Assembly: GCA_024699855.1 (NCBI GenBank)
Contig: JAMPIQ010000002.1
Coordinates: 10,974,001-11,038,000 of the forward strand
Source: Aphelenchoides besseyi
Taxonomy: Eukaryota > Nematoda > Chromadorea > Rhabditida > Aphelenchoididae
Length of the DNA stretch: 64,000 bases
Direction: 5' to 3'
The first letter of the stretch is position 1. Each line of letters opens with the position of its first letter. The position numbers and the translations under genes were made by a program. Under the pieces are notes generated by a model, which saw only the letters and a list, made by a program, of their open reading frames with translations, was not told where the DNA came from and searched no databases. Shown piece by piece: positions 23,552 to 35,400 of this stretch.

Positions 23552-24566
23552 ATGTTTCTACGTCGTTTATCCATTGCAATTAGCACCCGATGTCGTTATT
23601 TCACCCAACAACCCCGAGAAATGAAATCGTTTACGGTTTACGTTGAGCAGAACGAACGACGTGAGTTTTCGTATTTTTCCGATTTATTTTCTGTTTAGAT
23701 CGTCGGAATACACTTCTGGGACCATCAAAAGACTATCCATTACCGGGAAATGTCACTTGTGAAGCGTTGAATTCGACCGATATCAAGGTTTGTCTGCTGT
23801 CAGTGAATTAACTAGAGTTTTTAGCAATCAACACAACCCTCCAATCCAGAGCCCAAACCGATGTACTACACGTTGAATTTGAAACAGGTCGCAAACTTTT
23901 TAACCTCATCGACAATCAAATACGATGGCTATCATCCTGCAAACAAAGTAAAAGAGATTTGTTCTTGGAATGTCAAAATTGATCTCGTAGCCATAGACTG
24001 CCCTTCATTGCTCAGAAAAGGTTTGTTATAACAATTACTAGCCGACAATCAACGTGTATTTATAGATCTAATTCGACTTTTTCCCGATGCGAATATTCGC
24101 TCTCGTAGATTGACTCTAATCAACTTTTACGAAGATCTCGCAACATCCGATTCCAACGACTCAACTGAAATCAGTGAGAAAGCAGATTCCGTAAGTGAAT
24201 TATCGTTAAACGATCTTCGAATTCCTATCTTTAGTTTGTTTTGGCTGCAAATGCAGTTTGTCGAACACTACGAAGTTACGGCTATTGGGCTGATTTCATC
24301 GATCCGAGCAGTGGAACTTCACGTTTGAATAGCGACTCGTATAAACGACTGTTGAATCAAAACTCCAAGTTTGGAGTTTCCGGATTTAATGTGAACGAAG
24401 ATAACGATTGTAAGGTGCGTGTTGTTTACATGAATTTCAATTTTTTAACTTTAAAATTCAGATCGTTTCTTCGGTTTCCCTTCAAGATCGCCCATTTGTC
24501 GGGAGTATCTTCACGGATGCGCCAGTTCGATCAAAAGCCGTACAAGACGTCATTATTGGAGCTTAA
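23552..24566 (+). CDS. MMADHC: MMADHC (cblD), cobalamin trafficking protein
   Basis: Six exons (23552-23660, 23699-23787, 23825-24020, 24066-24190, 24235-24414, 24462-24566) join in phase into 267 residues. Diagnostic stretches: LPGNVTCEALN, CPSLLRKDLIRLFP, the near-invariant GYWADFIDPSSG, GFNVNEDNDCK with the conserved cysteine region, and VGSIFTDAP. MMADHC takes vitamin B12 from MMACHC and directs it to cytosolic methionine synthase or mitochondrial methylmalonyl-CoA mutase. The first 20 residues are rich in Arg and Ser with no acidic residue (MFLRRLSIAISTRCR), a plausible mitochondrial targeting sequence. Length is close to the human protein (296). Confidence 0.95.
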
Positions 24567-25514
24567 TAGGACCGGTGTTGTAAATATGACTGTTGCTGAT
24601 GTATAGATTAATTCACTTCGATTTCTTTTTCGTCTGGATAAATTGCTTTTACTAGTGTCATTAAATTACTTCTATAAGCTCAGTTGGTGTTCAGAAGATT
24701 GAGTATGTTAATGCGAACTAGAACGTTTTCGAACACAATAAATAATTCCGGAACATTCAATTTGCGAGTTTTCTATTTCCTTTTATCTTTCCGAGGTAAT
24801 CGAAATAAAAGAGAAAAGCGGTTTTGTGCCGGCCAAATAACTCTTAACAACTCCACCTTGATCTCCGGTCAACTTCGACACAGACTTTTCAACACGATGT
24901 GATCTGTGAGAAATTAAACCGCTGCAGAGAATTACAATTTTGACACACGTGGTTGAACAACGCCCGTAAGCTAACCGAAGCAGCGAGGATAGTGGGTAAA
25001 GGGAAAGACACGAAAGAGCGCAATAACCCGACGAGTTCGTCTGCTTCAGTCAGTGCGACTTTTTCTACGACCCAGCGAAGACGGCAGATGGAAAAAGCAG
25101 TGCGGACTGCTTGCCTCAAATGCCATCCACGCGCTGCGGGGATCTTCCTATTCTTTCAATTATACGACTAAAACAATAGATATGGAAATCGAACAACAGT
25201 GCAGTTGATTTTTCAATGCATTTCCATAATTTTTTGGCTGATCACGCTCATTATCGCTCTTTGCATCTCAATATACGAGTTTTCATTGAGAAACGTAAAG
25301 TTAAATTTACGATCGGCTCCGTGTCTTTATTGATCGCTGCGGCAAAATTATTTTTCACTCATTAGTTTTAATCGATGCTTCTCATTTGTACCCTGTGAAA
25401 AAAGAGCAATAAATTTGCTGCCCAGTTTTCTTATCTTCATTTTGCCTTTTATGCTCTTCGCGATTCTTGTTGATGTTTAATATCTTGAAGACGTTCAATT
25501 TGTCCATTTAAGTC
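24567..25514. other. Intergenic with a GC-rich block
   Basis: No gene seen. 24950-25145 is GC-rich and purine-biased relative to its flanks and open in both directions, without protein motifs. Probably the upstream regulatory region of the PBX gene. Confidence 0.4.
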
Positions 25515-26668
25515 ATGAGCGATACAACAAAGCAGCCAATCGACGATCTGATACGTCAATTGAACATCATTTCCGATGAGGAACTTGACGACTCCGCAAC
25601 ACCAAAGTAAGTGTCTTGTTTTCGATTTCAGAAACAATATGAAAATTTAGAAAAACTCAACTTCGTGAACATCCGATGAAAGGAGCTCTTTACGCCGAGC
25701 TTTGCTACATCAAACAGAAAACTGGTAAGTTTTTTCAACTAAACCGTTTCAATTACTCAACCATACACTTTAGCTTTGTCTGTAAGGAATACAAATGACG
25801 ATACGCCCGAAGATCCACAACTCATGAGGTTAGACAACATGCTTACAGCCGAAGGAGTTGCTGGTCAGTTTTTCGTTTCAATTGATTCTTATGTTTACAA
25901 TTAGGTCCGGCACGTACTCCCGCTCATTCCGAAAACTCAGCTGGTGATCAAGCGGATTATCAACAGAAATTAGCGCAAATTCGAGAAACCTACAAGAAAG
26001 AGCTAGAGAGATACGAAGATCAATGCAAGCAATTTACTCATCATGTTCAATCATTGCTGCATGAACAAAACTATACCCGTCCAATTACACAACAAGAAGT
26101 CAATCGAATGGTTTTGATTATCCAGAAAAAATTCTCCGGAATTCAAATTCAACTTAAACAGTCAACTTGTGAAAACGTTATGGTGCTGCGATCAAGATTT
26201 TTAGATGCAAGGTAAACGACTGCTTGTAAACGTGATTGTAAAAACAAATTTAGACGGAAACGACGTAACTTTAGCAAACAGGCAACCGAAGTGCTCAACG
26301 AATACTTTTACTCACATCTCAACAATCCATACCCAAGCGAAGAAGTAAAAGAGGATCTGGCACGTCAATGTCAAATCACCGTTTCGCAAGTCTCAAATTG
26401 GTTCGGGAATAAACGAATTCGCTATAAAAAGAACATCGCAAAGTCGCAGGAAGAGGCGAATTTGTACGCAGCAAAAAAAGCAGCTCACGGTATGTTGGCT
26501 TTTGTTACTGATACTTATGAGTTGATTCTAGCAAATCAGTATGGAATGCCCTCAGTTGCTGCAGCAGCTGGAATGCTCAACCCCTATACAACCATGATAC
26601 ACTCTCAAGATCTCTACCCTCCGATTAGTCTACCGAATGCTGATCTGAGTAGCTATAAGTTTAATTAA
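25515..26668 (+). CDS. PBX/extradenticle TALE homeobox protein
   Basis: Exons at 25515-25606, 25651-25724, about 25773-25863, 25908-26213, 26255-26489 and 26532-26668 give roughly 310 residues. The PBC domain fills residues 1-190 ([44 protein letters not shown] with the polar linker before PBC-B, and [12 protein letters not shown]). The TALE homeodomain follows: [10 protein letters not shown], the three-residue loop extension in [10 protein letters not shown], and recognition helix [14 protein letters not shown] with the invariant Asn. [10 protein letters not shown] follows, as in PBX. This is the Hox cofactor family (exd, ceh-20/ceh-40). The 42-nt segment 26490-26531 has GTATGT and TTCTAG ends and is probably an intron, but it is stopless and a multiple of three, so it could be kept. 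Confidence 0.95.
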
Positions 26669-27236
26669 AAAAAACCTCGTGTTTCATTGCCTACTAAATA
26701 TTTGCCATAACTGTTCCATTTTCCGTGTCAAATTAAAGGTTGAAATGTACATAAACATCCAACTTGTTGAAATCGATGTCAAATAAATGCGACGTCGATG
26801 ATTGAAATCAAGAAATAAGGTATTAACAAGAAATAATAGACTCCGTAAATTCGTCTTCACAGTCGAATAGAAATGAAGGTGCGATTGCCAGAACTGCATT
26901 TTGCATTAGAAAACAAATTTAAGATTGAAACAAAATCAATAAACATCTTTGAAGAACTATAGTTAGTTGCGTACGTAATTACAACAAATGTCAATTGAAT
27001 CAGAATTCATTTCTTTAAAACTCATCAATCGAATTAGCTTAACTAGACCAATAGTTGCACGTCGTTGGTCTCACGCAGAAATTTTTGGCGGCTAAATTTT
27101 TCGTCCGAAAGTGTCGACTTTGACTCCTTTTGGCATTTTGCGGAAAATCGACGCTTGTTTTCCACACGTGGGAGCGATCATTGTATTATTTTTGTTTCCG
27201 TTTGCAAGTCGATTCCATCAATTTTAGTGTTTTCAG
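26669..27236. other. Intergenic
   Basis: PBX 3' region and anillin upstream sequence. No coding pattern. The anillin ATG is immediately preceded by TGTTTTCAG, an acceptor-like site without a visible upstream exon. Confidence 0.4.
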
Positions 27237-29381
27237 ATGACGTCTTCCGCACTTAATGGCTCTCTAAGCGATGATATGGCCAGATTTCTGAAAGAAGCGC
27301 AAGAGAAGTTGAGTGGACGAGAGAAATTGGTAAAAGAACTGGAAAACAAACAGACTCCGACTAAACCGAAAAAATGTCCTACAACACCATCAAACACTTC
27401 GGAAAGAACGTTGAATTCATCGGTTGGTATTTCATTTTTTATTGTTTTTTAATTTGGCAATTTTCGATCGACACCACTCCTTCACGGTCCGTTCGTGAAC
27501 TTCGTGCAACCTTTGAGAGCGAGGATTCGGCGAAGAAGACGAACAATACTCCCAAAAAGTTGGTTTTGTCAAAATTCGGTGAAGAGGTTAGTCCAACTTT
27601 TCTTTTTGTTTTGAGCTTCTTTTAGCCGATTGTTGAACGTAAAACTAGCAACACACGAACAAGCAGTCAGGAACCGTCACCAAAGCGCGCTTTCAAAGGC
27701 TACAAACGCTTCGAATCGGAACCGGCTCCAACTGTTGAAAAACCGACGGTTAAGACTGTTAATTTTAAATGTGAAGAAGAATCTGTTGCGACGACAAAGT
27801 TACAAACTCCAGTAAAATCATCGGACGTTGAAAGTCGACCTGGAGTGGATATGGCGAGTGGTGAACTGCAATCGAAGCCTCCTAAGGTTTCATTTTGTAT
27901 CGAAGAACGACCGAGCTCAGCAGCAGATTGTGTAACGCCGTCAAAAGCTCGGCTGATGGATGAGATCAACGAGGTTTACGAAGTACACGCACGTTCATTG
28001 CCGCGACATACGAAAATAATCACAGAACACAGTTCCGCAAATTTGTTGTCGTTGAAAGAATATCGTCGTGAAATGATGGAGAAATCAGTACCGAATGCAA
28101 CGACAGTTGAAAGCGTTCTGATCCCAACAGACGAATGTGATTCGAGCTTCAACCAGAACTCAACAGATTCGGACAAAAAAAAGCAGATAAATAATCTGGT
28201 TTCCATTTACTCGGCACAATATGATCAGGCACAAAAGGCGTTGAGATACACGATGGACAAAATAGATCGAGATGAAGAGGAGTTCGTAAGTAACAAGTGA
28301 ATTTAAGTAACTGAAATTTGTTTCAGATCGAAGCCAACCATGTTCTATTGACTCATCGAGTTGCTTTAGAAGCAGCACGACGAATGCAGAATACACTCGA
28401 AAAGAATTTATTGAAGAACGTACCACGTATGAAATCGGCGTTTACATTTAACAGTGTGACTTTCGAACTTGATGCCGAGTTTCTTCATGAAACTTGTCTT
28501 GGTTTGTTTAACTCTGCTAACATGAAATTAATGTTCGATTTTAGATGGATCTTCGTGTTTCTTCACTGTCGTGATTTCTCATAACGAAACGTCACGATGC
28601 AGTCCATACACATCATATCGAGCGAACAATAAACGTCGACTAACCGTGGAAATCTACAGTATTTTGAATGATGTGAAACCGGATTTCGAGATCTATGTTG
28701 AAGTTTATATGTTAAAGGTTTGCGACTTTTACAGAATTTAATCCACGGACTTCAGATCAACAAAAACACTGGTGAGAAACGCAATGCATTTGCTGAAGTC
28801 GTCGGAACGTTACTTCGTCATGATCGTCACGGTGTGCGTAGTCAAGAGTATCGTACATCAGAGCCACGGTTTGAACGCGTCGGAGTTGCAGTTATCAATT
28901 CGTCGAACATGCGATCGCGCTACATTGCGGCTCAAACGGTTCAATACGTGGCGCCTCGATTCGAAGTGAATTTCGAACATCAACTAGTCGAAAGTGATTA
29001 CTTCGTCGAAGGCTATTTACGACGTTTCGAGCTGCTAGCGGGAGTTGGAAATTGGTCCATGGAATACATGTCGTTCAAGAATTGGTTTTTGGAATCGTGG
29101 ATCACACACCGCGAAAAACAAGAAGGAAAACCTTCGATTCGGTCGATAAACTTGCGAAGATGTTTGGATGTATCTGAGGTTGAAGACTCGGCGAGTTATC
29201 CGTTCTCGTTCATGTTAACATATTCAACTGATGTAAACAAAACGGAAAAGTTAGTCGGGAGTTTGTGCTCTTTCTTACGATGGCATTTAGATTGACGTTA
29301 GCCGCACGTTCGAAAGAAGAATACGACCAATGGTTCACGCTTTTCAATGAGTTTGTTAGTGGCTTGCGGTATTGGTCGTGA
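27237..29381 (+). CDS. Anillin
   Basis: Seven exons (27237-27422, 27467-27586, 27626-28285, 28327-28501, 28545-28717, 28756-29249, 29291-29381) give 632 residues. The disordered N-terminal half holds SRSVRELRATFESED, a motif like those in anillin N-termini. A charged helical stretch (residues 190-300) and the C2-like part with VKPDFEIYVEVYML form the anillin homology domain that binds RhoA. The PH domain spans about 515-628 (FELLAGVGNWSMEYM, WFLESWITH, INLRRCLD, YDQWFTLFNEF). Anillin links RhoA, actomyosin, septins and membrane at the cleavage furrow. It is shorter than vertebrate anillin (about 1,120), like the small nematode ANI-2/ANI-3. Intron 1 (27423-27466) fits the frame only if it ends TTTTCG, not AG. 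Intron 5 is 38 nt. Confidence 0.92.
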
Positions 29382-29551
29382 ACTTCTCGTTGATCACCGT
29401 TACACATGACTACGCAAAACCTGTCCCAAAGATTGAAAGCTGTGAAATTATTTCTTACTTAAGAGGGCTTGTTTAATTCATCGTTTTTATTTACTAAATG
29501 TGTTCAATTGGTGTGTTTTGATGCTTTTGAACAATAAACTTTTCAAGAGAA

Positions 29552-31467
29552 ATGGAAACGGTGAATCGGGTATTTCTTTACGAGTGCGAGTCATTGGGGG
29601 CTCAGCATTCTGTTTCCTATGAATTGCAATTGCCTTTACCCGAGTTTTCGGCAATAGACGAAGTCTTTGGCCACTTCCTATTACAAACTCAGCTTCCACT
29701 ACATTGTCACAAGGGTAAAGATTAGGAACATATTGTTATTTGAATAATCGCGACTTCAGATGCTCGAGAAAAACTGAAGAAATTCATTGTCGCCCAGACT
29801 CACGACTATTATGACTCGATGGCTGAACATTCACTTTCCCATTTGTCAAATGACATCTTTTCGTACGATGTCGACACACTGAGGTCCGCATTTAAGATGG
29901 TTTGTTTCATTTGACTGTTAAAAATGCTTGTCAAAACTTTCAGGACTATGAACCAAAACGTACACTACCGAAGTCTCATGATGAACTCGACAAAGACTTT
30001 CAATTTATTATGAAAAACTCGACACCCGACCAACTCATGAGTTTGATTTTGATGGAAAACGAAATGACCAAGGAAATGAGAACTTTACTTTGTGCCCGGG
30101 ATTACGAACTAAAGAAGCTTCGACAAAGCTGTGAAGATGCTGTAAACAAAACTCCCGAAATGGCTGATAACATCGAAGAGCATTCGTACAACGTTTCAAT
30201 GTTAAATGAGAAGTTTCGTGTAAGCTCATTGACTGTTTATTTCATCGATTGCATTTGCTTCAGAAATGCGACTTCAATTATTGTCATCAACTTCAAGCAT
30301 TAGTTGAGCGACAAGTAAAGAAGTTTACCGCAAACGTTCATTTGCTACGTGAAGGCGAAATAGCATCAGAATATCTGAAGAAATTGTCTATACGTGACAA
30401 TAAGTTGTGAGTTAAAGCATTTTGAATTTGTGTGACACTTGCAATTTAGAGGAGATGTTGATCTGAAAATTAGTAGTTCAGAAAAGTTGCGGGACGAAAG
30501 CTTCACGATTTACATTGGTAATTCGACCCAACTGACTACTTGAAGCTCTAAATTGCAGGTTCACAACTAAAAACAATGCATAATGCTCGAATTATGCAAT
30601 GTTCGCGTCTCACAGACATTTGTCATCAATCGATTGGGAACGAAATAAATCAGGACATTTACAACTCGCAGCGTTTACGTCTACTAATGTCGTTATATGG
30701 TCGTGACTTGTCTGCTGCAGTTATTTTGGTTGGCAGAGATCCGTTGCATCACATCGTTTCGCAGACCCACTTCTTTCGTTTATGTGAACATTCTGTCGAA
30801 TTACATTTTGATTCACTGAGCGAGCAACTGAAGAATATTGCAAAAACTGTAGGTCTCTTTGTTTATCCGAATATATTTCACGTTTTTAAGGTCCACAAAA
30901 TGAACTGTGACCGCAAAAATGCAAACCCAATGCAGCAAACGTTTGACCAATTGAACAGCGTTGGAGACGACGAGTTGTTTAAACCAGGCGATGTTTACAT
31001 CACATGTCATTCGAATTTAAGTTTGGCTCAAATTGTTTTCCATTTGGTTGCGGACAAAAGTCTCGAAACGGGGGACATTAGTTCGCGGCATCCGTGTATC
31101 AATGGTCTGCGTAATTGTGTTCGTTTGGTGCCAAGAAACGCGATTCAAACGCTTTCGTTTCCGTTGTTTCTCGTTGATGATATGAAGGCGGTAGATGAAC
31201 GTTTGTTTGTGCGAACCTTAAACGAATCTTTAGAATATGACCGTACAATGGTGTTTGAATCGTGCAGAATTGGTCTTCAAATGTATGAAAGGATTCCTCA
31301 TGGAGATTTGTTCAAGCAACGCCAACTCGACTGCAAACGTCAATTTGAGTGCTAAAACGGTTCATTACAACGTGAACTTTGTTCTACCTGCTAAATTAAA
31401 CGACAACGTTTTCGATTCGGTTGTCGACATGTTTGTAAATTTGTTCAAAATGGTTCCCACTGTTTAA
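29552..31467 (+). CDS. FERRY3: FERRY3 (C12orf4) homologue
   Basis: Eight exons (29552-29714, 29760-29899, 29944-30219, 30264-30406, 30450-30517, 30559-30848, 30891-31190, 31234-31467) join in phase into 537 residues, close to human C12orf4 (552). Diagnostic stretches: MHNARIMQCSRLTDIC, FFRLCEHSVELHF, FPLFLVDDM, and the C-terminal WCLNRAELVFKCMKGFLME, nearly identical to WCLKRAELVFKCVKGFMME of the human protein. FERRY3 is a subunit of the five-part FERRY complex, a Rab5 effector that links early endosomes to mRNAs. The gene starts 170 bp after the anillin stop on the same strand; AATAAA lies at about 29531 and an acceptor-like TTTCAAG just before the ATG. Intron 6 (30849-30890) is 42 nt, in frame and without stops. 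Confidence 0.92.
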
Positions 31468-31800
31468 TAAATCGTATTCAATGTTGCTTGCATTCGAATC
31501 AATTGATCGTTAGCCGAAAGATCAAACGTCGAAAACAAAATTCATCTCAGTTCCCGAATTTATCGTCGGTCAGAAGTTGTGTTCTGAAGTGTATAATAAT
31601 CTCAATAAGTGACGGAAATCTAATGGAATTAGTTCCGACTTTTCCTTCCTTTCTTTTTTTTTTGTATGTCATCTCAAGAGCGTCTTCAAGTGACCTACAA
31701 ATCGCAACGTTCGAAAAGGAAGTGTCGTGTGCTGTTGCTTTCGCTGATCGAACAAGTTTCAAGTGGTCACTGAGTTGAAAGTTGAAGGATCAAAGGAGAA
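31468..31800. other. Spacer between FERRY3 and the ground-like gene
   Basis: An AATAAA overlaps the FERRY3 stop codon (about 31466-31471), so that message can have almost no 3' UTR. A T-run near 31650 follows. No gene seen. Confidence 0.45.
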
Positions 31801-32249
31801 ATGCAACGCGTATCATTTTTGTTTATTTTCCTTATTATCAGCTTCGGATTCTCTGTTCCGGTTAAGCGTGCTGTACGTCAAACCGGCTTGGCTGCTATTA
31901 CACAGCCGCAAACAAAAGACACTAGTCGATGTAATAGCGACAGCTTGGAACGTGTAATGAGAGAGGTTGAGTGGCCAAGAATCTTTAGAACTGAACATAG
32001 AGTTTAGAATATTGGAGACGACGCAAAACAATCCAAACTGAAAGTAATGGAGGCAGCTGAGAGTCTATTGGGTGGAACATTCAATGGTAAGCGAAAGAAC
32101 GAATTTGTACACTATTCTTTCTAGTGGTCTGTTCTTTTGGTGATTTTTCTTACGTCACATCAACTCGTCTCTATTGTTTGACCGGAAACGAAAACGTGAA
32201 ATGTTACGCTTTCTTAGCAGAGTCCTCAAGCTTAGAACAAGGTCGCTAG
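31801..32249 (+). CDS. Secreted ground-like domain protein
   Basis: Three exons (31801-31965, 32008-32086, 32125-32249) join in phase into 122 residues. A signal peptide covers residues 1-19 (RVSFLFIFLIISFGF, cleavage near FSVP). The rest is a ground-like (GRL) domain: Cys at RCNSDSLERVM, helix KLKVMEAAESLLGG, then FNVVCSFGDFSYVTST, LYCLTG and VKCYAF with the conserved cysteines. GRL proteins are nematode-specific extracellular proteins counted among the hedgehog-related families and act in cuticle or apical matrix. This one has the domain alone. It is the third gene of the run PBX-anillin-FERRY3-GRL on this strand, 333 bp after FERRY3. Confidence 0.88.
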
Positions 32250-32452
32250 CGTTTTCTATTGATCGAATGCTGAACTTAATTCCACCGTATGTATTGATTT
32301 ATCAAATAAATGTACCGTAAAAATTAAAAAGTGTTAGGCTGCTTTTTTTATCGATAAAATGTCCCCGTATTTCTTTCTGTTGAGTCGTTATGCCGTGGCA
32401 AATATGATGATTGGCAATCTGATATGACAAATGGTTGGTGATTGTCAACACT

Positions 32453-35400
32453 TCAATGATGATTTTGCAGTATGGATGTTACTGTCTTAATCGCATTGTT
32501 GGAGTGTGCTCGTTTTTCCTCATTTCCAATCACGTCCTTCGTTTGTTGCGAATTCATTCCCGTAGCTGCAGCAATTACACGAACTAGTGGCTGTAATTAT
32601 TTTTTTCAAAAATTATAAGGTAGCAGTAAACTTACAACAGCTCCTTTTCCCAATGTATCTTTGTTCATGAGGTATTTGTAAACGATATTTTGAACATACT
32701 GAAACAGATTAGTCACATGAAAATGAATGATTAAACAATCGACACTTACTTCTAATGGCGGTCCTTCAGTGCGGATGCTCGACAGAAGTTCTTTCGAATC
32801 GTCCAGTTCTTTAAGTAATCTCTCGTTGTCCGTTCGTAAAGTTTCTAACTCGTCTCGAAACTAAAAACTTGTTGACAATTTCACTGTAGCCTTCTAGTTG
32901 CTTACCACATCAGAATCCATGTCCCAGCCATGCGAATCATCGTTTGACTGTTGCTCCTCAATTCGACTTTGCGTAGATTTCAACTCTTCCTCAAGTTTCT
33001 CTATTTGCGTTTCCAGTTCCTTGTTCTTTTCTTGCGATTTTGCAACCACTCCGAACATGACTTCTGCTTCTCGGCGATAAACAGCAACATCGTTCTTTAG
33101 TGATTCGCTTTGCTGTCTTTTCTCGTCCAATAACTTCTGCAGATCTTGGCTCTCCGATTCCAACGTACTCTGCTTCTCTTTTAACTTATCTATTAGCGTT
33201 GAGGTCTCGGTTTCTTGATCTTTCAGTTGTTGTTTGAGTTGATCTATTTCGGTTTGCAAAACGATGTTTTGTCGTTTTAGTTCTTCGTATTTTTCTTCAG
33301 AAATACTATTACGAGTGTGTTCTTCACGTTCACGAACCAACGACTCGTTGTTACGACTCAATTCTTCTTTCGTGCGAGATAAATCATCCAATTCGAGGAA
33401 CAGAGTTTGAAGTTGCGATTGAAGTTGGACGTTTTGTTGAACAGTCTCTTTGTTGCTCGTTATTAATTCGTCGTATGAAGTTTGTAAAGTCGAAAAATCG
33501 GATGTTAATTTGACGTTTGTAGATTGAAGGTCCTCGTGCTCTTGTTTCAGTTTGGCGGTTTCGACATCAAGCGTTTGATTCTTCGTTTTCAGTGCTTCGT
33601 ATTCCTCTTCAATTGATCGACTAGAATCTTTCTGTTCTTCCAACTGCTTCCGATAATCTTCAGCGTTTGTTTTCAACTCTTCGCATTTTCTATTCATTTC
33701 ATCAGAATGGGCTTCAGCTTCACGAATCATTTGCTTCAGGGCCGTAACTTCGTTATTCAACTTTTCGTAATTATCAGCGTGTTGTCGATTTTCGTTGTTT
33801 AGTCGTTCTATCTCAATGTCCTTTTCGACCAACGCCGAATTAAGTTGTTTAATTTTGGTCTTCGTTTGTTTAAGTTCAATGGCATCGTGTTCGACAGCTG
33901 ATTCTCTTAGTTTTTGCGATTCTTGCATCTGTTGAAGTTCATCGTTTAGCACCTTCAAGTTGTCCGCCGTTTGAGCCAATTTCTTTTCAGCTTTCAGTTG
34001 CTCGACGGTCAGCTCATTCTTTTCGCGTTGCAGTTCTTCAGCACAAGATCGTTCACTTTTGATGACATCAGACAATTCGTTGATTTTCGAAGTTAGAGAA
34101 GAGTTCTCTTGTTTTGAAGTTTGCTCCAATTCGTCATACTTCTTTTGTAGGTTTTCCAACTCACTTAATCTCAATTCGGACTCTTTTTTCATTTGCTCGA
34201 TTTGTTCTTCAAGATCTTCGCATCGGGTTTTCCATTTGGTCAAATCATCTTCCAATGTATTGACTGTTTGTTCTTCGTTCCTTGTTGTTGCATCTTCTAA
34301 ACGCTTCTTTAGATCGGCAACTTGTACAATGTAGTTGTTGTTTTGCTTGTCCAAATCATCATGCTTACTATTCAAATCGGAAAGCGAGGTTTGAAGCTCT
34401 TCAACCTTATGTTTTAGATCGTGTTCGGTTTGCTGAAGTTGATGATATGCTGCTTGAAGCTCCTCAAGTTTCTTTTCACTTGTCTAAACAGAAATAAGAT
34501 TGATCACTCGTATACGACTAGAATTTTTACCGTTTTTGCTGTCCTTTCTAATTCTACAGCACTGTGCTCATTTTCCAGTTCTTTCTTAACTTTTTCGTAC
34601 AACACTTGAAGTTCGCGAAGCTCCAGTTCTTTTTGTTCCAATTCAGCAGTCGAGTTGTCAACAGGTTTTGTTTCTTCTTCAGATTTCTCAGCTTCAATTT
34701 GAGTTTCCTTGCTTATTTGAAGCGGTTTTTCGATTTTGACCGACTAAAATAAGTTGATAAAAACGATTGAGTTGACTGATCAGTTACCTTTTTCTTTGCT
34801 AATTCCAATTCTTCTTTCACTACTCGTAACTCTTCTGCATACTCGCGTTTTTCGTTAGCGTAACCTTCGACTTCTTTCTAAACAACAATCAGCTTCATAG
34901 TTATTTTAGGTTACTATTATAGGTTCAATGACGAAGATGGTTAGATAACAAGTAAATAACTTACGCTCAATTCCTGCGTACATGTTTCCAAAGCGCGAAG
35001 TGCATCAGTCAATGTTATGTCAGATGACTAAACGAATTAACGAATTTCGAATAAATCAGTTTAACATACCTGCTGCTCAGAAGAATGAGATGAAACAATG
35101 GCATAGCTGTGGGTACGAGCATCCTCAAGTTGCGTTTCTAAGCTTTTTTTCTCCGAATTTAAATCACGTAAAAGTTGTTTTGCTTTTTGAAACTTGTTCT
35201 CATTCTCTTTGATCAAATCCGATTGTTCGTCCAATTTTCCAGTCATTGTGTCCTGTAAAAATTGATTGATAAACCTCATAAAACTTTCTTACAATTTCTT
35301 CTTTGTATCTATCCACATCGTTAGTCTTCGCCGCCAGATCCCGTTGAAGTTGCTCGATTTGCTTTTGCAATGCAGATGTTTCTTCAGCCTTCTCATCAGA

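Noticed and set aside
28718..28734. A 17-nt intron in anillin (GT...ACAG)
   Set aside because: A normal 38-nt intron from the same donor to the CTTCAG at 28755 also keeps phase and fits the usual size.
32898..34752. Runs of open frames on the + strand across the golgin
   Set aside because: They are Ser/Cys/Phe-rich mirror readings of Glu/Lys/Gln coiled-coil codons and have no exon borders of their own.
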